64,000 nt of DNA, taken from assembly GCA_016707585.1 (NCBI GenBank), contig JADJHL010000003.1, positions 1-64,000 of the forward strand. Direction: 5' to 3'. The notes below the pieces were generated by a model. It saw only the letters and a program-made list of their open reading frames with translations, ran no database searches and was not told where the DNA came from. Shown piece by piece: positions 35,423 to 43,518 of the stretch. Position 1 is the stretch's first letter, and every line of letters starts with the position of its first letter. The translations under genes and the position numbers were made by a program. Source of the stretch: Ignavibacteriales bacterium (GTDB taxonomy: Bacteria > Bacteroidota > Ignavibacteria > Ignavibacteriales > Ignavibacteriaceae).

Positions 35423-36473
35423 ATGTTAACAATAAATAATAAAATGAAGTTGAAAGAAATTTACGAATTCTTTTAATCCCTTTTTTATCAGATGAATTTT
35501 TCCAGCAGTAAGAAACAACTTTTCTAAATTGAGGAAATAAATCCATAATCTCACTTATCTCATCAGCATAAAAAGATTTTTTACCAGCCAGATATTTTTG
35601 AAATAATTTTTTAACAATTGGTCCAACTAAAGTAAGCCAAATGATTGTAATGATTATTGAACGAAATAACATCACAATAATTTCGTTTGATCCTATCTCT
35701 AAACTTGATGGTGAAATGTATGTAAAGACTAAAACTGTTACTGAAACAATAACAATCGTAATCCCTGTGGGACGAAGAAACCAATTCTTTTTCTTCCTAT
35801 TTTGTTTGGTTGGTAGATCTGAATCATTTTGTAAAAATAACTCATCAGGAATATTATTTATATATCGATTTATTTTTGCTGGAAGTAATCCAGCATAAAA
35901 ACCTATAAATATTCCTGCAGATATATGAATTGCTAAATAAATTAATATGATTAAATATCCATAATGAATATTGCTATGTGAATTGATCGAAAAAAACTCT
36001 TTAGAAATTTGTTTAATAAAAATGTTAACAGATTTCCAAAGTGTGTTGCCAAAAACAAGAGTAAGTACAATAATTTTTTGCATTCCGGAAAATAGTAGTG
36101 TAAACAAACCTAAAAGAAAAGCTGACAGTTTGAAAAAACTATTGGAGAAAAATAAAATATACCCAAGTAATCCTTGAATAGTAACTGCAAAGTAAGCCGT
36201 TAAAGGTGTGTGCGGACTTACTAAAGCTTTTATCAATAATACAATCAAAGTAGATTTTAAAATCTCTTTTTTGCTTTTTGAAAACAATGCAATAAGAGTA
36301 ATAAACAATACTGCTGAACTGCTTATAAATATTCCTCTAAATGGAATTGAAAGTGCGTGTAAGATTCCACCCAAAGCAGATTCACTAAAAGCCCAGAGAG
36401 CAGTTATTTTAAGAACAGAAATTCCAGTATTTAAGTCTTGATCATTCCAATTTATTTCTGTCTTAAAATCCAA
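35421..36473 (-). CDS. Polytopic membrane protein of unknown function, S-component-like
   Basis: Product of 350 residues starting with TTG two bases after the rhodanese gene, with which it is probably co-translated. Residues about 20-145 are five or so hydrophobic helices (LWAFSESALGGILHALSIPF, then IFISSSAVLFITLIALF), and this stretch loosely resembles the substrate-binding S components of energy-coupling-factor transporters. A second set of helices lies at about 165-200 and 230-295, separated by a charged loop (LPTKQNRKKKNWFLRP). The last 50 residues form a basic cytoplasmic tail. No ATPase gene is nearby. The family resemblance is tentative; membrane location is firm. Confidence 0.6.
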   Translation of the reverse strand: MDFKTEINWNDQDLNTGISVLKITALWAFSESALGGILHALSIPFRGIFISSSAVLFITLIALFSKSKKEILKSTLIVLLIKALVSPHTPLTAYFAVTIQGLLGYILFFSNSFFKLSAFLLGLFTLLFSGMQKIIVLTLVFGNTLWKSVNIFIKQISKEFFSINSHSNIHYGYLIILIYLAIHISAGIFIGFYAGLLPAKINRYINNIPDELFLQNDSDLPTKQNRKKKNWFLRPTGITIVIVSVTVLVFTYISPSSLEIGSNEIIVMLFRSIIITIIWLTLVGPIVKKLFQKYLAGKKSFYADEISEIMDLFPQFRKVVSYCWKNSSDKKGIKRIRKFLSTSFYYLLLT

Positions 36474-36475
36474 AA

Positions 36476-36793
36476 TTATCTTTCAAGTTTTTCAGTCCAC
36501 GAAATTATTCCATCTTCAAGATGTTGAACTGATTCAAATCCTTCAGCAAGCATAAATACTCCGGCGTGGTAACTTCTGTTGCCACTTCTACAATAGATAT
36601 AATAATTTTTTGTTTTATCTAATTCTAAAATTTTATTTTGAAAAGTTGGATTATAAATATCAATTAATAATGAGTTCGGTAGGTGACCATCATTAAATTC
36701 TTGTGGCGTTCTTACGTCAACAACTACTGCCTTTTCATCTGAAGAAATTCGATGATGAAAATCATAGGCATTTAAGTTTATAGGGTTTTCCAT
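36476..36793 (-). CDS. Single-domain rhodanese-like sulfurtransferase
   Basis: Product of 105 residues, a complete rhodanese fold: VVVDVRTPQEFNDGHLPNSLLIDI at the start and the active-site loop YCRSGNRS with the catalytic Cys and conserved Arg, then GVFMLAEGFESVQHLEDGIISW. Such proteins carry sulfane sulfur as a cysteine persulfide in the cytoplasm. Unlike the rhodanese-like protein at 32103-32756, the cysteine is present. It is the first gene of a two-gene minus-strand unit with the membrane protein at 35421-36473, and is divergent from lpd across a 186-base gap. Confidence 0.9.
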   Translation of the reverse strand: MENPINLNAYDFHHRISSDEKAVVVDVRTPQEFNDGHLPNSLLIDIYNPTFQNKILELDKTKNYYIYCRSGNRSYHAGVFMLAEGFESVQHLEDGIISWTEKLER

Positions 36794-36979
36794 AGTTCCT
36801 TAATTGTTAAAATTTGTTTGCAAATATAGAATATTTTGATAAATCTCTAAGTTTTTAAAGAATTTAGATCACAACTCTATTTTATGACCGATAAGTCACA
36901 AAAGTGATGTGTTACATTTTATTTTCTAAAGTGACTTCCTATATTTCGCCACCAAAAATAACTAATCAGGAAATATTTA

Positions 36980-38383
36980 ATGCCAAACAAATATCAAATC
37001 GCTATTCTCGGTGGAGGTCCTGGTGGATATGTAGCCGCAATAAGAGCAGCCCAATTAGGATTTAAAACTGTTGTGATTGATAAAGAAAATTTAGGCGGAA
37101 TATGTTTGAATTGGGGCTGTATTCCAACAAAATCCTTATTAAAAAATGTAGAAATATTTGATACAATAAAAAATCACGGTAAAGAATTTGGCATCTATAC
37201 AAAGGAACTTTCATTCAACTTTACAGAAATTATCCAACGAAGCCGTGGTATTTCTGATAAGATCACAAAAAATGTAGAGTTACTCATAAAAAAAAATAAG
37301 ATAGATAGAATTCGTGGTTTTGGTAAACTGATTAGTCAGAACGAAATTGAGATTTTAGATAATGATGGTAAGAAAACAGAAACTATGAGTGCTGATAACA
37401 TTATAATAGCGACAGGTGCACGTCCAAAAACATTTCCAAACATTCCAGTTGATAGAAAAAGTATAATTACTAGTACTGAAGCAATGAATCTTGCTGAGCA
37501 GCCAAAAGAATTAATTATTATTGGTGCCGGTGCAATAGGGATTGAGTTTGCATATTTCTATTCAGTGCTTGGAACAAAAGTAACTCTAATTGAAATGCTT
37601 GATCATATTCTTCCTGTTGAAGATGCAGAAGTTTCTCAAACTCTTGAAAAGAATTTTAAGAAACGTGGAATTGAGATCTACACAAAAACTATGGTTGAAA
37701 AAGCTGAAGTAAAAGGAAATAAAGTTTCAGTTACGATAAATCAAAATGGTGAGAAGAAAACACTAAGTGCCGATAAAGTTTTAAGTGCAATTGGCGTTAC
37801 AGGAAATGTTGAAGGTTTTGGATTAGAAGAATTAGGAGTTGAGTTATTTAAAAATCATATCAAAGTTGATAAAAAAACTTATCAGACAAACATTCCAAAC
37901 ATTTATGCAATTGGTGATGTCATTGGTCCGCCATGGCTTGCGCACGTTGCATCTGCTGAAGGAATACATTGCGTTGAAGGTATAAAAGGAATTAAAAACC
38001 CTGATGTTGATTATGATAATATTCCAGGTTGTACTTACTGCCAGCCGCAAGTAGCAAGTGTTGGATTGACTGAAGCTAAAGCTAAAGAACTTGGTTACGA
38101 ATTAAAGATTGGAAAATTTCCATTTATGGCAAGTGGAAAAGCTTTTGCTGTTGGTGAACGAGAAGGTTTTGTTAAATTAATTTTCGATGCAAAGTATGGT
38201 GAACTCCTTGGCGGTCATATTATCGGAAGTGAAGCAACAGAACTAATTGCCGAAGTATCACTAGCACGTGCAATGGAAGCAACAGGACATTCAATAATTA
38301 AAACTGTTCATGCTCATCCAACATTATCAGAATCAATTATGGAAGCCGCAGCAAATGCTTATGGTGAAGCGATACATATTTGA
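36980..38383 (+). CDS. lpd: Dihydrolipoamide dehydrogenase (E3)
   Basis: Product of 467 residues, the usual size. It has the N-terminal FAD-binding loop LGGGPGGYVAA, the redox disulfide GGICLNWGCIPTK (Cys42 and Cys47), the NAD-binding IIGAGAIGIEFA, the FAD phosphate strand IYAIGDV, and the C-terminal catalytic HAHPTLSE with the His-Glu pair. It reoxidises lipoyl groups on the E2 chain and reduces NAD+. It begins a cluster with lipB, E1, E2 and lipA, all concerned with lipoate-dependent oxidation of 2-oxoacids. The upstream gap is a divergent promoter region. Confidence 0.95.
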   Translation: MPNKYQIAILGGGPGGYVAAIRAAQLGFKTVVIDKENLGGICLNWGCIPTKSLLKNVEIFDTIKNHGKEFGIYTKELSFNFTEIIQRSRGISDKITKNVELLIKKNKIDRIRGFGKLISQNEIEILDNDGKKTETMSADNIIIATGARPKTFPNIPVDRKSIITSTEAMNLAEQPKELIIIGAGAIGIEFAYFYSVLGTKVTLIEMLDHILPVEDAEVSQTLEKNFKKRGIEIYTKTMVEKAEVKGNKVSVTINQNGEKKTLSADKVLSAIGVTGNVEGFGLEELGVELFKNHIKVDKKTYQTNIPNIYAIGDVIGPPWLAHVASAEGIHCVEGIKGIKNPDVDYDNIPGCTYCQPQVASVGLTEAKAKELGYELKIGKFPFMASGKAFAVGEREGFVKLIFDAKYGELLGGHIIGSEATELIAEVSLARAMEATGHSIIKTVHAHPTLSESIMEAAANAYGEAIHI

Positions 38384-38389
38384 GAATAA

Positions 38390-38413
38390 GTTTAAGTTCA
38401 TGTTCAAGTTCAA
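38390..38413. repeat. Tandem hexamer array (GTTCAA-type) between lpd and lipB
   Basis: Four consecutive hexamers: GTTTAA, GTTCAT, GTTCAA, GTTCAA. It lies seven bases after the lpd stop. The same hexamer family occurs inside the E2 gene of this cluster at 42517-42540, where it encodes alternating Val-Gln/Val-Lys. Confidence 0.75.
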
Positions 38414-38420
38414 GAATTGA

Positions 38421-38455
38421 TCGTCATTCCGAATCCCGATTAGGGTGAGGAATCT
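38421..38455. repeat. Dispersed palindromic repeat overlapping the lipB leader
   Basis: The sequence CGTCATTCCGAATCCC...GGGTGAGGAATC carries partly inverted arms (ATTCC with GGAAT, CCC with GGG) and differs in composition from its AT-rich surroundings. The GTG proposed as the lipB start follows immediately, so the repeat has probably replaced the native leader region. Confidence 0.6.
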
Positions 38456-39181
38456 GTGAACGGATTAAATGAAAAAATAGAAAAAGTGAATAAAGAAAAA
38501 AGAAAATTAGTTTATTGTGATTTAGGATTGATTGATTATAAAGATGCATGGGATTTGCAAAAATCTGTTCATCAACTTAGAGTTGAGAATAAAATTGATG
38601 ATGTTCTATTTTTGCTAGAGCATCCACACACTTATACACTTGGAAAAACTGCTGATAAAGAAAATCTAGTTGGTGATAAAAAATATCTTGATGAAAATAA
38701 AATATCTGTTTATGATATTGATCGTGGTGGAGATATAACTTATCACGGTCCGGGACAAATTGTTGGATATCCCATAATAAGTCTAACAAATTGGAAACAA
38801 GACACACATAAATATTTAAGATCGATTGAGGAAGTAATTATCAATGTTCTAAAAGAATATGATTTATATGGAACTAGAGTTGATAAATTTACTGGCGTTT
38901 GGTTGGAAGATAGAAAAATATGTGCGATTGGAATTAAAGTTAGCCGCTGGATAACAATGCATGGTTTTGCTTTTAATGTTAACACTGATCTTAAATTGTT
39001 TAGTGGAATTATTCCGTGTGGAATAAATGATAAAGATGTTACATCGCTAAATCGTGAATTGAATAAAGAAATAGCTTTGACTGAAGTAAAAGAGAAGATT
39101 ATTCATCACTTTAGTACAGAATTTAGTTACGATCAAATTGAATTTAAATCTAAAGTAGAATTATTGAGTTTAATTTCTTAA
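38456..39181 (+). CDS. lipB: Octanoyltransferase LipB
   Basis: The open frame gives 241 residues from a GTG at 38456, but an in-frame GTG at 38486 would start closer to the conserved part (LVYCDLGLIDYKDAW) and avoid repeat-derived sequence; no strong binding site decides. Family motifs are RGGDITYHGPGQIVGYP, CAIGIKVSRWITMHGFAFNV with the catalytic Lys, and IIPCGINDKDVTSL with the catalytic Cys. LipB moves octanoyl groups from acyl carrier protein to lipoyl domains; LipA (43519-44433) then inserts sulfur. Its targets here include the E2 chain of this cluster. Confidence 0.92.
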   Translation: MNGLNEKIEKVNKEKRKLVYCDLGLIDYKDAWDLQKSVHQLRVENKIDDVLFLLEHPHTYTLGKTADKENLVGDKKYLDENKISVYDIDRGGDITYHGPGQIVGYPIISLTNWKQDTHKYLRSIEEVIINVLKEYDLYGTRVDKFTGVWLEDRKICAIGIKVSRWITMHGFAFNVNTDLKLFSGIIPCGINDKDVTSLNRELNKEIALTEVKEKIIHHFSTEFSYDQIEFKSKVELLSLIS

Positions 39182-39191
39182 TGTAATATAT

Positions 39192-39312
39192 CCACGACCA
39201 TTAGGTCTTGGAACTCATGTAAATAATTTATTGGCTTTAGCCAAAACAAAAATAGTATTGGGCTAAAGCCCAAATTGTTATAGTGCAACTAACCACGACT
39301 TGAAAGTCGTGG
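39192..39312. repeat. Cluster of short palindromes between lipB and E1
   Basis: Four hairpins sit in about 120 bases: an imperfect CCACGACC/GGTCTTGG at 39192-39211, TTGGCTTTAGCCAA at 39231-39244, TTGGGCTAAAGCCCAA at 39258-39273, and CCACGACT/AGTCGTGG at 39293-39312. The CCACGA...TCGTGG and GGCTTTAGCC-type units recur at 43375-43492 after E2, so the two gaps hold related composite repeats. No direct repeat/spacer order is present. Confidence 0.75.
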
Positions 39313-39337
39313 CAATAAAAAAAATATTGAGAAAATC

Positions 39338-41440
39338 ATGTCAAAAAAAATATTAACACCAACTAAATCGAAGGAGAAAACTTCGATGAAACCAGCTAAT
39401 GGAAAAAATGATACTATAAATTTTGGTAAACACGAGTTTACTAAAGAAAAATTGCTTTATGTTTTAAAGATGATGTTAAGTGCTCGTAACGTTGATAACA
39501 AAGCAATGAATTTATTGCGACAGGGAAAAACATTTTTTCATATTGCGGGAGCAGGACACGAAGCTGTTCAACTTGCAATTGGTTTATCACTTGATCCGAA
39601 AAAAGATTGGTTATTCCCGTATTATCGAGATATGGCAACTGTACTTTCAGCAGGTTTAACTGCTGAAGAAGTATTGCTGGGAACATTTGGTAAAGCAAAT
39701 GATCCGGCAAGTGGAGGAAGACAATTGCCAGTTCATTGGGGTGCAACAAATTTTAATTTGCCTTCACAATCATCACCAACCGGGACACAATTTTTACAAG
39801 CTGTTGGCGCTGCAATGTCGATCGCAAAACGGGGAGAAAAAAATATTGCTTATGTAAGCAGCGGCGAAGGAACAACCTCGCAAGGAGAATTTCACGAAGC
39901 TGTAAATTGGGCAAGCAGAGAAAAACTTCCTGTACTTTTTGTTATCCAGAATAACAAGTATGCAATTTCTGTCCACGTATCTAATCAAACAGGAGGTAAG
40001 GATAGCTCAATTGCTGAAATGATGGAAGGATTTCACACTTTACATCGTGCACGCATTGATGGAACAGATTTCTTTCAATCGTATGAAAAAATTCAAGAAG
40101 CGATTGAATATATTAAATCGGGTAAAGGCCCAGCTCTGATAGAAGCTGATGTTGTTAGATTAGAATCACATTCATCTTCAGATGATCAGAAAAAATATAG
40201 AGATAAAAAAGAACTTGAAGAAGATTTAAAGAGATGTCCGATTGAAAAGTTTGCACAGCTTTTAATCGCAAAAAGTTTTTTAACTCAAAATGAATATGAT
40301 GAACTTAAACAAAAAGTTAATGATGAGATTAGTGAAGCAGCAGATAAAGCTTTGCATTCTGCTGATCCAAAACCTTCAGAAGCAACAAGTTTTAATTTTG
40401 ATGAATCCGGATTTAAAGAAACATTGAATTATGAATCATCAATTCCATCTGGAAATAAAATTGTTATGGTTGATGCAATCAATCACGCATTACATGAAGA
40501 GATGGAAAAAAATCCAGCTATGTTCATCTTTGGTGAAGATATCGAAGACGGTAAAGGCGGTGTGTTTACTGCTACAAAAGGTTTATCAACAAGATTTACA
40601 AGAAAAAGAGTTTTCAATTCACCGTTAGCTGAAGCAAGCATAATGGGTGTTGCTGTTGGTATGTCATTGGCAGGAATGAAACCAGTTGTTGAAATACAAT
40701 TTGGTGATTATATCTGGCCGGCATTTATGCAGATGAAAAATGAAATGGCTCCAATGCGTTACAGATCAAATAATGTGTGGTCTGCACCAATTGTAACTCG
40801 AGTTGCTGTTGGTGGATATATACATGGCGGACTTTGCCACAGCCAGAATATTGAAGCATTCTTCTCACACATTCCTGGAATCTTTATTGCATATCCTAGC
40901 AATGCTGCTGATGCAAAAGGTTTATTAAAAACAGCATGCAGAATTAAAGATCCAGTTTTGTTTTTAGAGCACAAAGGATTGTACAGGCAAAGTTATGCTA
41001 TAACTCCTGAACCGGATGATAATTATTTACTTCCATTTGGTAAAGCAAAAGTTGTTAAGGAAGGAAATGATTTGACAGTTGTTTCGTGGGGAGTTTCTCT
41101 GTGGGATTCTATGTTAGCTGCAAAAAAATTGGAAGATGAAAATTATTCAGTTGAAGTAATTGATTTGAGAACAATTGTTCCGTTAGATGAAGAAACAATT
41201 TATAACTCCGTTAAAAAAACAAATAAAGTTATAATAATTCATGAAGATACATTGTTTGGTGGATTTGGAGCTGAGATAGCAGCACGAATTGCAGATAATT
41301 GTTTTCAATATCTTGATGCACCTGTCAAAAGAATTGCTGCTAAAGATTCTCACATTCCATACGCACCAATTCTGGAGAATGAGGTTTTACCAAGTAGAGA
41401 TGATATTTATAATGGAATAAGAAATTTATTGATGTATTAA
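39338..41440 (+). CDS. 2-oxoacid dehydrogenase E1, alpha-beta fusion
   Basis: Product of 700 residues. The alpha half (about 30-340) has the substrate region FFHIAGAGHEAVQLA and the thiamine-diphosphate motif GEGTTSQGEFHEAVN...NNKYAIS. The beta half (about 375-700) has MVDAINHALHEEMEKNP, FGEDIEDGKGGVF, VFNSPLAEASIMGVAVG and GGYIHGGLCHSQNIEA. In most bacteria these are two chains; fused forms are known in Bacteroidota relatives. It decarboxylates a 2-oxoacid and passes the acyl group to E2. Pyruvate and branched-chain types cannot be separated from sequence alone. A basic, serine/threonine-rich tail of about 25 residues precedes the fold. Confidence 0.9.
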   Translation: MSKKILTPTKSKEKTSMKPANGKNDTINFGKHEFTKEKLLYVLKMMLSARNVDNKAMNLLRQGKTFFHIAGAGHEAVQLAIGLSLDPKKDWLFPYYRDMATVLSAGLTAEEVLLGTFGKANDPASGGRQLPVHWGATNFNLPSQSSPTGTQFLQAVGAAMSIAKRGEKNIAYVSSGEGTTSQGEFHEAVNWASREKLPVLFVIQNNKYAISVHVSNQTGGKDSSIAEMMEGFHTLHRARIDGTDFFQSYEKIQEAIEYIKSGKGPALIEADVVRLESHSSSDDQKKYRDKKELEEDLKRCPIEKFAQLLIAKSFLTQNEYDELKQKVNDEISEAADKALHSADPKPSEATSFNFDESGFKETLNYESSIPSGNKIVMVDAINHALHEEMEKNPAMFIFGEDIEDGKGGVFTATKGLSTRFTRKRVFNSPLAEASIMGVAVGMSLAGMKPVVEIQFGDYIWPAFMQMKNEMAPMRYRSNNVWSAPIVTRVAVGGYIHGGLCHSQNIEAFFSHIPGIFIAYPSNAADAKGLLKTACRIKDPVLFLEHKGLYRQSYAITPEPDDNYLLPFGKAKVVKEGNDLTVVSWGVSLWDSMLAAKKLEDENYSVEVIDLRTIVPLDEETIYNSVKKTNKVIIIHEDTLFGGFGAEIAARIADNCFQYLDAPVKRIAAKDSHIPYAPILENEVLPSRDDIYNGIRNLLMY

Positions 41441-41625
41441 TCTCTGGGTCTTTGTGTCTCTGTGGTAAAGATTTTCTTGCCATGAAAATTCAAAAACACA
41501 AAGTTTAACAAAAGAATATTGAACAAGGAATAATGATTTAAGATTATTGAAGTTTTAATTTGAATTGCTTAACTCGTAATTCTTAACTCTTAATTTGTAA
41601 AAAGTTTGAAAGTATAGGAGACAAA

Positions 41626-43305
41626 ATGGATATCATAATGCCGAAAATGGGTGAGAGTGTTAATGAAGGCACAATCATAAAATGGCATAAAAAAGTCGGC
41701 GATGTTGTAAAACTTGATGAAATAATTTTTGAAATCAGTACAGATAAAGTTGATACTGAAATTCCGGCAGCATCAGCAGGAGTGCTTTCTGAAATATTAG
41801 TTAAAGAAGGTGATACGGTTGAAGTTGGAACTGTAGTTGCAAGAATAAAAAATTCTGGAGCTGAAAATAGTGAGATTGTTATTTCGAAGAAGTCTTCGAC
41901 TGAGAAATCTTCACAAGAAATACAAAAACAGATTTCTCCCTCTGGTCGAAATGACAATAATCTAACTTCAAACTCAGAATCATCAAAACAAAATGTTCAA
42001 GGGAACCTAATCGAAATTGCTATGCCTAAAATGGGTGAATCGGTTATGGAAGGAACCATTATTAAATGGAATAAAAAAGTTGGAGATGCTGTTAAAAAGG
42101 ATGAAATGATTTTTGAAATCAGTACTGATAAAGTTGATACAGAAATTCCTTCGCCTGAAGCAGGAACTTTAGTTGAGATTCTTGTTGGTGAGCAGGAAAC
42201 AGTTGAAGTTGGGACTATTGTTGCGAAGCTTTCGGTAGGAAATCAAGTTAAAGTTCAAGAAGGAAATAATGAAGAAAATAAAAAAGAAGATGTTCACGAA
42301 ATAAAATCAATGCACGATAATTTTTCTAAACCTGTTGAACTTCATTCCAATGAAAAGGGAATTGGTGGTGGATTTTTTTCTCCATTAGTTTTAAGCATCG
42401 CTCAAAAAGAAAATGTAAGTTTTGATGAACTGAATTCAATAAAAGGTACAGGATTAGAAGGAAGAGTTTCTAAGAAAGATATTCTTACATACATTGAGAG
42501 AAGAAAGACTGCAGGAGTTCAAGTTCAAGTTAAGGTTCAAGAGAAATCAGAGGAAAGAAAAAGTATATCTTCTGCAATTACTCAGCAAGTTTATAATGCA
42601 GCAGATGTTGAAAAAATTCCAATGGATAATATCCGACAAAGAATAATGGATCATATGGTTCATAGTCGTGATACATCTGTTCATGTTACAGGTTTGATTG
42701 AAGTTGATATGACACGGATTCATAATTTTATCAATTCTAAAAAAGATGAGATTATGAAAAGTGAAAATGCCAAGATTACTTATATGGCTTTTATTGCTGA
42801 TGCTGTTGTAAAATCCTTAAAGAAATATCCACTTGTGAATTCGAGTATTGATGGAAATGCAATTCTGCAAAAGAAATTTATTAATCTTGGAATTGCTGTC
42901 GCAATTGAGCCAACAGGATTAATTGTTCCAAACATTAAAGGCGCTGGAGATAAAAATGTTATTGGTTTAGCAAAAGCTATAGCAGATATAGCAAATCGTG
43001 CAAGAACAAAAAAACTTACACCGGATGATATTAGTAACGGAACTTTTACTATTACAAATTACGGTGTGTTCGGAACTATATTTGGAACGCCAATTATAAA
43101 TCAACCTGAAGTTGCAATACTTGGTGTAGGTGCTGCTCAGAAAAAACCAGTTGTAATCGAAGTTGATGGCTCTGACACAATTGCAATCAGAAACATAATG
43201 GCATTAACACTTTCTCACGATCATCGTTTGGTTGATGGTATGTTAGGTGGAATGTTTTTAAAGAACATCAAGGAAGTTTTAGAAAATTTTGAAGGTATTA
43301 TTTAG
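41626..43305 (+). CDS. 2-oxoacid dehydrogenase E2 acyltransferase with two lipoyl domains
   Basis: Product of 559 residues; AGGAGA precedes the ATG. Domains: lipoyl domain 1 (about 1-76, lipoyl lysine Lys41 in STDKVDTE), a repeat-derived linker (about 87-111), lipoyl domain 2 (about 128-204, Lys169), the peripheral-subunit-binding domain (about 250-290, SPLVLSIAQKENVSFDELN), a Val/Gln/Lys linker, and the acyltransferase core (about 325-559) with the catalytic motif SHDHRLVDG near 530. It takes acyl groups from E1 onto lipoate and transfers them to CoA. E1 lies 185 bases upstream and E3 heads the cluster. The linker between the lipoyl domains carries a palindromic element also readable on the other strand. 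Confidence 0.93.
   Translation: MDIIMPKMGESVNEGTIIKWHKKVGDVVKLDEIIFEISTDKVDTEIPAASAGVLSEILVKEGDTVEVGTVVARIKNSGAENSEIVISKKSSTEKSSQEIQKQISPSGRNDNNLTSNSESSKQNVQGNLIEIAMPKMGESVMEGTIIKWNKKVGDAVKKDEMIFEISTDKVDTEIPSPEAGTLVEILVGEQETVEVGTIVAKLSVGNQVKVQEGNNEENKKEDVHEIKSMHDNFSKPVELHSNEKGIGGGFFSPLVLSIAQKENVSFDELNSIKGTGLEGRVSKKDILTYIERRKTAGVQVQVKVQEKSEERKSISSAITQQVYNAADVEKIPMDNIRQRIMDHMVHSRDTSVHVTGLIEVDMTRIHNFINSKKDEIMKSENAKITYMAFIADAVVKSLKKYPLVNSSIDGNAILQKKFINLGIAVAIEPTGLIVPNIKGAGDKNVIGLAKAIADIANRARTKKLTPDDISNGTFTITNYGVFGTIFGTPIINQPEVAILGVGAAQKKPVVIEVDGSDTIAIRNIMALTLSHDHRLVDGMLGGMFLKNIKEVLENFEGII
41885..41957. repeat. Palindromic repeat inserted in the E2 inter-lipoyl linker
   Basis: This stretch contains CGAAGA/TCTTCG (41885-41898) and GAGAAATCT/AGATTTCTC (41902-41938), then CTCTGGTCGAAATGAC. 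The minus-strand reading (GTCATTTCGACC...GGGAGAAATCT) matches a pattern common in intergenic repeats of this group of bacteria. It lies in frame inside a flexible linker and adds about 25 residues without disturbing either lipoyl domain. Confidence 0.6.
42517..42540. repeat. Tandem hexamer array in the second E2 linker
   Basis: GTTCAA, GTTCAA, GTTAAG and GTTCAA follow each other in frame and encode alternating Val-Gln, Val-Gln, Val-Lys, Val-Gln between the subunit-binding domain and the catalytic core. A shorter copy (GTTAAAGTTCAA) is at 42247-42258, after lipoyl domain 2. They match the non-coding array at 38390-38413. Confidence 0.75.
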
Positions 43306-43306
43306 A

Positions 43307-43344
43307 GAGCCATTGCGAGCGATGACTTTGAGCGAAGCAATCTC
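43307..43344. repeat. Dispersed repeat after the E2 stop codon
   Basis: A GC-richer unit with imperfectly inverted ends (CATTGCGAGCGA and GAGCGAAGCAATCTC) begins directly after the E2 stop. Units of this form are familiar as dispersed intergenic repeats. No function was identified. Confidence 0.55.
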
Positions 43345-43374
43345 AATAAACAATTTTAATTTTGATATATATTG

Positions 43375-43400
43375 CCACGATTTTTAAGTCGTGGTTTTTT
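43375..43400 (+). terminator. Repeat-derived hairpin with T-run after E2
   Basis: CCACGA and TCGTGG form a six-base stem around an AT-rich loop, followed directly by TTTTTT. The hairpin belongs to the same family as 39293-39312 but here has the T-run needed for Rho-independent termination. Two further hairpins of the same set follow at 43417-43430 (TGGACTTTAGTCCA) and 43475-43490 (ACGAGCTAAAGCTCGT). Confidence 0.55.
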
Positions 43401-43518
43401 AAATTGAATATTTTTATGGACTTTAGTCCAATAAAAATGTGGTTAAAACTGAGTTTATATTTATTATTTTATCCACGAGCTAAAGCTCGTAGCAATTGAT
43501 GGAAAGTGACGAGTTAAA

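Noticed and set aside
36894..36920. Palindrome TCACAAAAGTGA in the lpd upstream gap as a Crp/Fnr site
   Set aside because: The half-sites are short and the spacing does not match a known operator; it may be chance in AT-rich DNA.
39192..39312. Possible CRISPR-like array of short palindromes
   Set aside because: The units are different hairpins, not a direct repeat with regular unique spacers, and no cas gene is present.
39338..41440. Misassembly joining separate E1 alpha and beta genes
   Set aside because: One continuous frame with a natural linker and both complete halves; fused E1 chains are known in related bacteria.
41441..41625. Possible small RNA or gene in the E1-E2 gap
   Set aside because: It holds only AT-rich and low-complexity sequence with a CTTTGTGTCTCTGTGG-type stretch that looks like another dispersed repeat; no open frame or clear RNA fold was seen.
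41583..41957. Minus-strand frame inside the E2 gene
   Set aside because: It arises from the repeat-derived linker and the shadow of the first lipoyl domain; E2 on the plus strand is certain.
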